From NCBI GenBank assembly GCA_944548615.1, contig OX155957.1:8159597-8223596 (forward strand): a stretch of 64,000 nt of DNA, in the 5' to 3' direction. This document shows, one piece after another, positions 21,704-31,670 of the stretch; the stretch's first letter is position 1, and each line of letters opens with the position of its first letter. This DNA is from Micropterix aruncella. Taxonomy: Eukaryota; Arthropoda; Insecta; Lepidoptera; Micropterigidae. The translations under genes and the position numbers were made by a program. Under the pieces are notes generated by a model. It ran no database searches and was not told where the DNA came from. It saw only the letters and a list, made by a program, of their open reading frames with translations.

Positions 21704-24700
21704 GTGCGTAATCACGCTTCAAGGCAACTTCCGCCTTGTTTTTGTTTGTTTTAAGTGCGTTTTATCTTTGTAGCTATCGGATCCGACGGTCGGCGTAGAC
21801 TTTTTCGCGAGGCTGATCGATGTCAAAGACGGAACGAGAATAAAACTGCAACTGTGGGACACTGCCGGCCAGGAGAGATTCAGATCCATCACGAAATCGT
21901 ACTACAGAAACTCCGTCGGTGCTCTTTTAGTTTACGATGTGTGCAACCGCACGAGTTTCGATCACATACCTCTGTGGATGATGGAAGCTAAACGGCACAT
22001 CGAGCCGCACAGACCGGTCTTCGCTTTGGTCGGATGCAAGATCGATCTGGTCGGGAGCAACAATAAGAACGGTGCGCGGAGGGAAGTATCTTGCGAAGAA
22101 GCGCGGATGTTTGCTGAACAAAATGGTATGCATCGACTTCATTTTTCCACTATAGTTATATCACTATTTATGCAGTTTAGAAAACTCGGTATTATTGCAG
22201 TATAGGAACCTCTTCTAGATTGTTGATTTTTTAACGTCACCAGACTATATTCACCTTGCTGATTCCGAATCTGCAATAATATTTATAAATAAGCGAGATA
22301 TAGGCATTCAAAAAGGTGCCAAACCCATACATTTCGGTAGGTTAAGTTAGTTTTTTTTTAAAATAATACATAAACACCTATTTGGCGGTAGCTTAGATTA
22401 GTTTTTTTTAAACAACCTTAAAAACTGAGTTTAAAAAAACTTTTTGTTTATGTATGTAAAGAACATTGGGAACTTTTTACCCCACTTTTGCCCTACTAGC
22501 GGACACAAACGAAACCAATAAAAGTTTTTAGATAATGCTACGGACGTTACCACTGTGTATTTTTTATTTCCATAACTAATGGGAAAGCTGAGAAAATTAG
22601 ATTTTCATATTAGTATTTCTCTTACCATTTTATTAATAAATCATAATGTTTGTTTTTCCAAAAGGCTGTAATATTTAAAACGCATTCGGCATGGCACCGA
22701 ACGGCTTCCGAGGTGGGAGGAGAAGGTAGTCAGGTAACAAAAAACCGTTTTCGCTGCGTACGCGCATTGTTCGGTTGCAGTTTTTCGTCGTTTAACATCG
22801 CGATCTGTGCATTATTTGAACCTTCCTGTTATCTTTTGCGTTATTTGAATTATTACCGACTACCTTGGCATCGTTTGTACTGGACTGTTACGATTTTGCA
22901 TTTGATTGGACCTTTGTTGAAATGGAAAGCCCAAATCGTTGTGTTGTTTGTGCTCGATCTGTGCTACAGCGCAGAAAACATAACCTTTCTTCAGCATTCT
23001 TTGAGAGAAATATTCAATTGAAGTGCATCGACATCCAGAGATGCTCGAAAATAATACTCTCATGAGGCCGAATCCAATCACTGCATTGCGATTGAGACTA
23101 TACTATACTTATATTTTAATTGATCCCACGCGAAATGGAAATGAATGATTGCAGGGATACTATTGCTCGTGTATTCATGGACGGCGAACAGTAGGTTGTT
23201 GTGCGCATATCGCAAGTGTGATATAAATAAATACAAACGGAGCTGCCATGGAATTCACCGACCGGAGTCGGGCCCATCATAATACAATTTTTTTACACTT
23301 CTGGGGGGTGAGCAGTGGATTCCGGACTTACGAACCGGCTGTGGTAGGTTTAGGACAGCTGTCTTGCCACATGTGAGCGTTCACCTTGCCACCCATTCAC
23401 TCCCCCTTCGAAGCCATAGAATTTGAGATGCGCAAATCGCAGTTTTAGATAATTTTTCTAAGAAAGAGTTGATTATTTTTCTGGAAAGGCCAAGATCTTT
23501 AAAGAGGGGAAATAGAGATTTAGCTGGCAGGCCACGAGCGCCAACTTCCACCGCGTGAAGGTGAACAGTGAAGCCGTTCCGGGTTACGGCATTTGCGAGA
23601 TCATGGTATTTATTTAATTTGTACTCGTGGTCTTTTGGGATATTTGATTCCCATGGAACAGTTAATTCTACAATAAGAGCCACCTTCCGAGATAGAGAGT
23701 AAAGAGTTATATCTGGACGGAGGGCTGTGCATCCGAGACTTTCAGGGAATTTATACTGCTTAGAGACCGAATCAACCTCCAGAATCCAATCTGTAGCTTT
23801 CTCGATTATTGAGAAAGGTTTTGTAGTTAAATGTTTTTTGCCTTTAGAGCCATCCCGCACAAACTGTATTGGGGGTTTGGAGGATACTGTCAAACCCTTG
23901 TTGGCACGAGCCACTGAGAGACTAATTAGAGAGACTAATATCTCTCTTGGGCTAGACACGAAGAAAATGTTAACCTTATGCCAGCTGCCTTTTTGTATAA
24001 TATTATAATCATAGATTATGACGAATAATAAACTTGTTTAACTTCTTTCATTTGTTTATGTCCTTGAGTGCTGCTTAACTTAACAAGACTATACACCACA
24101 ACCTCTTGATTCTGCCACTCCAACCGCTATATCAAGCTAGTCTTCAAATAACACTAAATATATCTACATACAGTACTAAACATTTACATGACATACAGTA
24201 CAACATTAAAATAATACGATCACGGTACCTAAATTATTAATGTTATTATATTTCGGTATTCCCATACACCACAATAATGCCCCTTTGCTTAGCAAAACTA
24301 GAGGTCAAAAGCTTTCAATTAAGGTATGTTTCAGCTTTGTCCGCTGTGGGGAATTTTTCCATAGTAAAGGTCCCAATGCTCTTTGGTCTTGAAATGTTAC
24401 GCGTCCGAAGCTTATTTCTTTCACATTTAGCATTACAATGATCGAATCTAGTAGTATTTATTTATTTTTTCGATTTCTGAGAAAGGTTCCTATACTGCAA
24501 TAATTCCGAAAACTCTTCTACATTGAACACCTGCGATATTTCCAAGCAGGAGAAAAAACGACATTAACATCCATCCTCTCCAGCATTTGAAATTAATGAT
24601 TTAACTGCTGGAATGCTAATAACACCGAACGGTGGTTTTTCGTTGCGACAACTCGCAGGCGGCCGATCTACGTATTTTTGCAATCATGTGATTATATGCA

Positions 24701-27700
24701 AAATAAATTGCCTTCATTGAATAACCCACCATTATACAGTAGTATGCTTGACTAACACTCCCAGAAATTTTTGCGGTTTAAAAATTTTTGAGGGTTGTTC
24801 ACATGCCGTTGTGAGTTTCATTCCCATGGCTACCTTTCTAAGGGTTAATGATTTAAAAAACTCTCCAAACAAATATACTGGGTGGGATTTTTGTGACTGG
24901 GGATAAGCACCCTCAATAAAATTGCATTCTTCATTACCTATTTGCTAATAACTTTTACTTATGTATGACTTTAATATAGAATACATAAACCAAGTGTAGA
25001 CAATTCATAAGCCGGACTGTACACACCTTCAATCCTTAGGTCCCACTAAATTTCACTATCTAATCTTGCTACAGCTTTACACGTCGTTCTTAAGCAAAAG
25101 AATATCAACTAATAATAATATTGACACGTTAGAAAGAGTAGTTGTTGGCAAAGAAAATCAACCCAAATTACTCGCCCATCTAATCAGCCATGTAATACCG
25201 CCATTCGGGTTTATTCGACTCCGCTCGTGCAGCTCCGTCCTCCTTCTGTCTGTGGGGAGTTTTCTAGGTACGATTGAAATTCCCTTGGCAGAGTACGATC
25301 GATAGTACGATACGCCCTGGATGCTAAGCGCTTTAGTGAAACATGCTTTTTTAAACATGAATTTGGCGCCCCCTTAAATTGCCGCCCGGGGCAGGTACCC
25401 CGGTCCCCCCCTCCTCTTCCTCCCCAGATCCCGGGCTGCCCCACTATATTTATCACACTGATTTCGAATCTGCAAAAATCTAACTTTATAAATAAATGAG
25501 ATATAAGCGTTCAAAGAAGCATGAAACCCCATATGGCGGTAGGTTGTGTTTTTTCTTTTTTAAACGCCTCAAACATTTATGACAGTAGGCTAAGTAAGTT
25601 TTTTAAAAACAAAAATATATCAGAGTTAGCTAAACTGCAGTAATTCCTTCTTTTTTATGATTTTTAATTTGCCGCATTTTCCCGGCGCAGGAGTCAGCAA
25701 CATACGTTTGTGACTTAACTGTCTTTTCTTTCCTTGAAAGTTGCATGGTTGATTTCTTGTCCGATACTAATTTGTGCGACAATACATTTATTTTGGTTGT
25801 TTAATGGCAGCTGTACACGATGGCCAATGCTTGACCCCATCGCTAAGAAAAAAGCGAGTCAGCACCACTCGTCACATGTGAAAAATGTACGGGAAAGACA
25901 GTGGCAGTGGCCAAAGCATTGGTTGTTAACGGGTAGAGCGGGCAGTAGGCTTTTTTTAATGCGTTGTAGTTCGGACTTCTAAACTTCAAATGCAGTGCGC
26001 ATTGTCACCCAGTCCTTTCTACAAACTATCGAAGATAGTTATATCGAGGAAGACTCGAGGGAACTGTTTCTTCGATCCCGACCCTGTCTTCCCAAGTGTT
26101 AGCTGCGCATTAAGCGGTCTACAGAAAGTGCTTATTCATAGCTGGTGCTGTTGTTTTACTGTCTTGGAAGTTTTCTGATGCGACTGCTTTTATATTAGCT
26201 CTCGCAACTTTTGTCCTGTTACATTTTGCCAGAATTGGAGTAACTGTTGTATCTCCTGCTCTATTAACCTATGGGTCGCTATGGCGTTTGATACACCAAA
26301 GAATGGTTCCAGATCTATCACTGGCTGCAACTTAAGACTATTCATGTTTCTAGCCGTTATTCCTAAATGACATCACAAAGCTACCAAATAGGTAATCTTG
26401 GATGCATTGCAACAACCGCTGACTGATTTTGAAAATGTTCATCATTTTATAAAAGGAGTCTATAGAATGTATTGACAGAGGGTATGACAGTCATCACTTT
26501 TATCTATCTCAAATTAAAACTTTTATCTCAAATTAAGCATTTTTAACACCTAAAACAATGCCGTTTTAAGATACTGGTTTAAGAGCCTACTGTTCGGTCC
26601 ATTCATATATTTCGTGCTTTCTTTCATACCACTATACAATCTGATCGACTAGATATCATGGAGAGCCTTGTATTTGAATATGTATAAATATGAAATCTGG
26701 ATGTATTTTTGTAAGACCATTTTAGAGGATTTCTAAAGTGAAGCTTCTTTAGTAATCGGTGGTGGCATTGAAATCAGTCCAGCAATTGCTAGCTAAGCGC
26801 TAGCAATTGCTGGACTGATTTCAATGCCAATTCGAAACATTACATTACATTTTCATCGCATCCAATTAATGACTAACCCCTCGCGGCCCGCGGTTTGAAT
26901 TTTAATGTGTGCCTTACGGCCCGTAAGAAATTCGCGAGTCTCAAAAAAAAGATGGCGTTTCAGAAAAAAAACGATTACTCCGAAACTGTCACACCGATCG
27001 TCTAAAAAAGACCTGTTTTATGTTCCTATTGAAATTTGCTATTAGATATTTGTAACGTCGTTATGTAAAGCAATAAAGATTATTCATAATTATTAGTCAA
27101 AGTTGTACTAACATAATTAGCGGTCGGCCTCGCCTGGCCATTTCGGGCCGTCTGGGGTTCGACGGTAAATATCAATTCTGGACGTTTCGGGCCGTCTGGT
27201 ACGCGAGGGGCTAATAACTGCTCTTGGACATGCCGGCTCTTGGACTAAAAGTTATTCATCATAATAACCAAAATAGTTGAAAAAAATGTTAAATAATTAA
27301 AATAGAAACCTAGTAATTGAAATAGTCTAGGATTATTTCTGGTTTTCGTGAGCGCAATGTCCTCTGATCCTGCAAGCTAGCAATTGCTGGACTGATTTCA
27401 ATGCCATTCGAAACATTACATTACATTTTCATCGCGTCCAATTGATGACTAAAAACTGCTCTTGGACTAAAAGTTATTCATCATAATAACCAAAATAGTT
27501 GAAAAAAAATGTTAAACAATTAAAATAGAAACCTAATAATTGAAATAGTCTAGGATTATTTCTGGTTTTCGTGAGCGCAATGTCCTCTGATCCTGCATTG
27601 AAGCCTCGACTGTAGCAATTCATTGCAACGTTTTCTCACAGTAAAGATTGTTTTTGCATGTTTTCATATGCCCCACATGTTTCAGGGTTACACCACGTCG

Positions 27701-27894
27701 AAACATCGGCGAAAACCGGCCAAAACGTCGAAGAGGCCTTCCTCCTCGTGACACAGGAAGTCTACAACCGAATTCAGACTGGCGAATACAAAATCGAAGA
27801 CGGTTGGGACGGCATCAAGACTGGCTTCAACCGTCCCAACGGCTTAGATTTTAATTTAATAGAAGCAGAGGCAGCGCAGTCGTCCTGCTGTTAA
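21596..27894 (+). CDS. Rab39: Rab39 small GTPase, three exons, complete
   Basis: Exons 21596-21703, 21774-22125 and 27686-27894 give 222 aa. Seen: P-loop GDSTVGKS (residues 16-23), switch I Thr in DPTVGVDFF, WDTAGQE (64-70), a CKID motif (124-127) in place of NKxD, and ETSAKTG. The C-terminal Cys-Cys is expected to be geranylgeranylated. The MVDPIFDYQFRLILIGDS start is characteristic of the Rab39 subfamily. A non-Asn residue in the guanine-specificity motif is, as far as I recall, normal for Rab39. Members act on late endosome, lysosome and autophagy traffic. Intron 1 is 70 bp. Intron 2 is 5.56 kb and holds a reverse-oriented retrotransposon, TTAA MITEs and a tandem duplication. The start ATG is in the GTP-domain frame, and a pentapeptide-like minisatellite lies 0.3-0.7 kb upstream. 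Confidence 0.96.
21774..22125 (+). CDS. Rab39: Rab39 exon 2
   Basis: It opens after TTTGTAG with LSDPTVGVDFF, carries switch II and the CKID motif, and ends one base into the Gly codon of EQNG at a GTATGC donor. Confidence 0.95.
23222..23944 (-). mobile_element. RLE-type non-LTR retrotransposon, 3' fragment, Rab39 intron 2
   Basis: The minus strand encodes from SLSVARANKG to the C-terminus WVAR and the same 3' UTR. About 180 residues match the 29.6-31.5 kb copy, with one difference noted (Pro for His after KSLF). The 5' junction at about 23944 carries a short duplication of TTAGTCTCTC. Confidence 0.9.
24530..25240 (+). repeat. Interspersed repeat, second copy, split by a MITE
   Basis: It pairs with 9170-10075 and is interrupted at TTAATGATTTAA by the MITE at 24605-24844. 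Confidence 0.65.
24605..24844 (-). mobile_element. piggyBac-like MITE, same family as 57.7 kb
   Basis: In reverse orientation it ends CTTTCTAAGGG next to TTAA and starts CTGCTGGAATGC next to TTAA. It is flanked by the 12-bp direct repeat TTAATGATTTAA and sits inside another repeat that also occurs at 9.2-10.1 kb. Confidence 0.75.
26763..26829. repeat. Perfect 31-bp inverted repeat, 5-base loop
   Basis: Arms 26763-26793 and 26799-26829 are exact reverse complements around TAAGC. The right arm is also the start of the tandem unit that recurs at 27376. Confidence 0.92.
26799..27600 (+). repeat. Two-copy direct repeat in Rab39 intron 2, one copy with MITE
   Basis: GCTAGCAATTGCTGGACTGA and about 225 bp after it recur at 27376-27600. 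The first copy differs mainly by the 334-bp MITE plus a small extra stretch (ACATGCCGGCTCTTGG). Confidence 0.88.
26877..27210. mobile_element. 334-bp piggyBac-like MITE, copy 2, CTAA target
   Basis: Same 334-bp element as at 3868, but flanked by CTAA at 26873-26876 and 27211-27214. The neighbouring tandem copy of the target (27376-27600) has the uninserted site, which reads GACTAAAAACTGC. Confidence 0.87.
27686..27894 (+). CDS. Rab39: Rab39 exon 3 with prenylation motif
   Basis: It opens after TTTCAG, completes Gly, continues LHHVETSAKTG and ends SSCC then TAA. The hypervariable tail is GYKIEDGW-like and typical of the subfamily. Confidence 0.95.
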
Positions 27895-28478
27895 CTCGTA
27901 AAATTAACCTGTATATAGTCGTTTTTATTTATTTAGCACTTAGTCGATGCAACCAAATTTATTATTTTATTTAAAAACATGTTAAAATTGACGAATACCT
28001 TATTTTATAGGTATTATAGAAATACGGCCTTTGACCGGTCGACACTGCTTCTGATAAGGACTGCACAAACATTTGCAATATTGTTTATAAATTGATAAAG
28101 TTCAAATATTTAGGTTATGGCTATTACACATTGTGCGTAGATTATTTTAATTATTCAACGAATTTAGTATCTTTGCTCAAACGGAATTTTAACAGAATTT
28201 GTGTACAGAAAACTCTCGAATTATGGCCAGATAAAGCATGTACATAACACGCGTTGTAGATTTATGAATCGGTATCTTATTCGGCGATTGATTGTTGTGA
28301 TTCTGTGGGAAATTTGTGTATTTTACAGTTTTGTAGCATTAAATTATACATTAACCCAGCTGCGGTTTTTTACTTTCTCGTCACACCAACCAACCAGGAG
28401 GGAAAGTATTGTGAACGCGCTTTTTTTCTTCAAGATGAAGACGAAAATATCTATTTTGAGCGCCCCTGAGATGATTAA

Positions 28479-28715
28479 CCCCTCAAGCCCCGATTGGCCG
28501 ATATCGGCCAAAACACGATGCAGCGTGACGACCCCGTTTTAGTTTTATTTTATTTTATTATGTTAATATGTTTTATTTTAATTATGGATACAGTGGTTTG
28601 GCATTAATTAATGTTTTGGTGAGACAGTGTCATAATTCATTTTTTTTACAAATTTTTACTAAAATTTTTTGGGACATCAACTTGTCAATCGGCTGAGGGG
28701 CCGAGGCCTGAAGGG
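28479..28715. mobile_element. piggyBac-like MITE with CCCCTCAAG end
   Basis: 237 bp between TTAA 28475-28478 and 28716-28719. Ends CCCCTCAAGCC and the reverse of CCCTTCAGGCC, with a GATTGGCCGATATCGGCC palindrome near the left end. Related in its tips to the 3.05 and 3.87 kb elements. Confidence 0.72.
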
Positions 28716-28739
28716 TTAAGACCATTTACAGATTGAATA

Positions 28740-28985
28740 TTGTATGTATTTCTCTACGACAGCGCCCAAACGCTTAATTCGATTCAGCTAAACTTGGATA
28801 TGCCGGCATCATTTGGTCATGGCAAGAGTTGAAAAGATTGTGGTTGAAATCGTTCCACGGCCCACTAGTCTTATCAATCTCGAAATATTTGACTTGGGAG
28901 ACTTGAAGCTTTGTTGGGCTGAAATCACATTATGAAATTTTAGTTGAAATATCTCATACAAGCTACACTAATAATATTTAAATTC
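28740..28985 (-). repeat. Interspersed repeat, reverse fragment
   Basis: On the reverse strand CGATTTCAACCACAATCTTT and CAAATGATGCCGGCA match 48200-48235. Confidence 0.55.
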
Positions 28986-29345
28986 CGCCATACATTTTAA
29001 TCAAATGTTAACACCGAGCTGCCCGAGGCTAGCCGAGAAACAAACCGCTCCGCCCGAGCCGGTTGTGTAACTGAACCCAAATGGGTTCGTTCGTCGGCCG
29101 CAAGACGATGGTCATCGCTTTATTAACCCTTAGAAAGCCAGCCATGGGAATGAATCTCACAACGGCATGTTTTCAACCCTCAAAAATTTGTTTGTAGGGA
29201 GTGTTAATGCTCGTATACTAATATATAATGGTGGCTTACTCAACAAAAGCCAACTTTTACTGCATATTACTGCATAATTGCCACGCATACTAATGTATAA
29301 CGGTGGCTTATTCAATGAAGACGACTTTCTTCGCATATAATTATA

Positions 29346-29578
29346 CAGGATGAGTTTGTAATAACCGGCATTCTTGAAGGCGGTGAATCAGTACTTGCAA
29401 GTAAGAAAGTTTTGATAAAAAATTGTGGAAAAATATATATTTTTTTTGTTGAAAAATAGTATAAAAAGTGTTGAGCACAATGCGCCATTTAGCGGTAAGT
29501 AAAATTATCGCTAGTATCTTCAAATTTTTGAAAAAAAAAAAATGTTTTAAGGATGCTGGTTAATAAAAACTCAGCCTG
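29346..29578. mobile_element. Tc1/mariner-type MITE, TA target
   Basis: 233 bp start CAGGATGAGTTTGTAATAAC and end with the near reverse complement (AACTCAGCCTG). The inverted repeats are about 29 bp and imperfect. TA flanks both ends (29344-29345, 29579-29580). No transposase. Confidence 0.75.
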
Positions 29579-29600
29579 TATAATTGCATAAATACGGAGA

Positions 29601-31625
29601 TTGGCCACCTGCGAATATTCAATTGGACTATTTGGCCACCATATTCATTGGCCACCATATTCAATTGGACTATTTCAGGGCTGTTGCCTCTCCCCGACGA
29701 TTTATAATATAGTTTTTAATATACTGCTGGAAAGCCTGACCCAGTTTGACAGGAAGTGGGGCTACCGTTTTAAAACAGACGGCCAATACACCTCGTCGTG
29801 CCTCGCTTTTGCCGACGACCTAACTTTCATCACCAGAAGCCCCAAGCAGCTTTCCCTGCTATTACAGAAAGTGGAGCTTTTCTGCGACTGGTCAGGCTGT
29901 ATAAAAGTGAAGCCCTCCAAATGTTTTTGCCTTGGACTCGCCCGCATGGGCACAAAATTTACATCCTATGACCCCAAATTGGTCTATAAGGGCTCTAATA
30001 TCTCCCTTATAGACCCAAACAATCATTTCAAATTCCTCGGCAGAAAAATCACCCATCAGGGAAAAGACGTCTCGGGCGATCATGTTATAGAGCATTTCAA
30101 AAGTTGCCTGGCGAAAATAGATGCCTTGCTAATTTCTGGCCCTCGTAAGGCCTGGATCTATGACAATTATCTAACGTCACATTTGTCATGGCCCTTTCTT
30201 ATTTACGATTTTACCAAAACCCAACTGTCCCGTCTAGATGCGCTGGTGACAGCTAGTTTAAAATCCTGGCTGTCCTTAGCCAAACCAGCTGACCCCTCGA
30301 CTCTCTTCAGGTCCAAACAAAATTTTGGGCTAGCGCTTAAACTGCCCTCTCTGCTCTACGCCAACTCCAGAATAACCAAAAATTCGATTCTGTGCAATTC
30401 CAAAGATCCGGCAATATCGAAGCACGTAATAAGTGGCCGTAGTGATTCAAATGATCTACAAGCCCGCGTAGACTTCCACAAAAAGTTCCTTACTGGAATC
30501 AGCCAGAATGGCACTGGTCTGGGGTATGGCAGTACAACCACGAGCGACGTGGACTTGAAGAAGTCTCTTTTGCGGGGAGATTACGACAGCAAGAGTATGG
30601 CTCATGCTATTGGCCTTCAATGCCAGAATGATTGGACAACAATTGGGGACTTTTGCATTCCGCCTCCAATGCACTGGAAGGTAATGCTCTATGACTGGAC
30701 GCCAGAGATGCTGAAATTTTATTTGAATGCCTTTCAGCATACACTTCCAGACCCCAGTAACCTCGCTCGTTGGAGCTTTGCCGAGGATAGTTCTTGTCCC
30801 CTCTGTAGCAATACCCCTTGCACAGCTAGACACATTCTAGCTGGCTGCAAGGTAGCCTTAGATCAAGGACGGTACACTTACCGCCATGACAAAGTTCTCG
30901 CTGTTATTCGCGAGGTAATTAGTCTCTCAGTGGCTCGTGCCAACAAGGGTTTGACAGTATCCTCCAAACCCCCAATACAGTTTGTGCGGGATGGCTCTAA
31001 AGGCAAAAAACATTTAACTACAAAACCTTTCTCAATAATCGAGAAAGCTACAGATTGGATTCTGGAGGTTGATTCGGTCTCTAAGCAGTATAAATTCCCT
31101 GAAAGTCTCGGATGCACAGCCCTCCGTCCAGATATAACTCTTTACTCTCTATCTCGGAAGGTGGCTCTTATCGTAGAATTAACTGTTCCATGGGAATCAA
31201 ATATCCCAAAAGACCACGAGTACAAATTAAATAAATACCATGATCTTGCAAATGCCGTAACCCGGAACGGCTTCACTGTTCACCTTCACGCGGTGGAAGT
31301 TGGCGCTCGTGGCCTGCCAGCTAAATCTCTATTTCACCTCTTTAAAGATCTTGGCCTTTCCAGAAAAATAATCAACTCTTTCTTAGAAAAATTATCTAAA
31401 ACTGCGATTTGCGCATCTCAAATTCTATGGCTTCGAAGGGGGAGTGAATGGGTGGCAAGGTGAACGCTCACATGTGGCAAGACAGCTGTCCTAAACCTAC
31501 CACAGCCGGTTCGTAAGTCCGGAATCCACTGCTCACCCCCCAGAAGTGTAAAAAAATAGTATTATGATGGGCCCGACTCCGGTCGGTGAATTCCATGGCA
31601 GCTCCGTTTGTATTTATTATATCAC
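29601..31625 (+). mobile_element. RLE-type (R2/NeSL-like) non-LTR retrotransposon, 5'-truncated, long intact ORF
   Basis: An uninterrupted 620-codon frame (29601-31463) holds the last part of a reverse transcriptase: GLFQGCCLSPTIYN and the catalytic FADD motif (Asp72-Asp73). A CX2CX8HX4C knuckle follows (Cys399, Cys402, His411, Cys416). The C-terminus is a restriction-like endonuclease with RPDITLYSL, VELTVPWES (Glu526) and VEVGARGLP. The 3' UTR ends near 31620 with GGCAGCTCCGTTTGTATTTA. The 5' end is truncated inside RT. The retained frame and near identity to the 23.2-24.0 kb copy suggest recent mobility. It sits inside a TTAA-flanked MITE. This endonuclease type groups with R2, NeSL and Utopia-like elements; the exact clade needs a tree. 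The first Met is not a natural start. Confidence 0.9.
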
Positions 31626-31670
31626 AAGGTAAAAACCACCGATCGGTGGTATTGGCATTTCAGCAGTTAA

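Larger units (their letters stand above)
22126..27685 (+). other. Rab39 intron 2
   Basis: It contains the reverse RLE retrotransposon (23.2-23.9 kb), a MITE-split repeat (24.5-25.2 kb), a 31-bp hairpin and the tandem unit with its MITE (26.8-27.6 kb). 22650-23065 is GC-richer and includes a short MESPNRCVVCARS frame with a CxxC, too short to call. Nothing is seen in 25250-26750. Confidence 0.7.
29127..31666 (+). mobile_element. TTAA-flanked piggyBac-like MITE, carrying two nested insertions
   Basis: TTAA at 29123-29126 and 31667-31670 flank ends CCCTTAGAAAGCC and the reverse of CTGCTGAAATGCC. The outer parts match the MITEs at 24605-24844 and 57681-57904. The body is interrupted by a Tc1-like MITE (29346-29578) and by the RLE retrotransposon (about 29607-31617). 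Confidence 0.75.

Noticed and set aside
22126..22205. Read-through of Rab39 exon 2 to a stop
   Set aside because: The GTATGC donor after Gly codon base one joins in phase to 27686 and restores the family C-terminus.
22865..23065. Short frame MESPNRCVVCARS with a CxxC in Rab39 intron 2
   Set aside because: 66 codons, no second zinc-ligand pair and no clear splice donor. It could be a first exon of a zinc-finger gene but cannot be supported.
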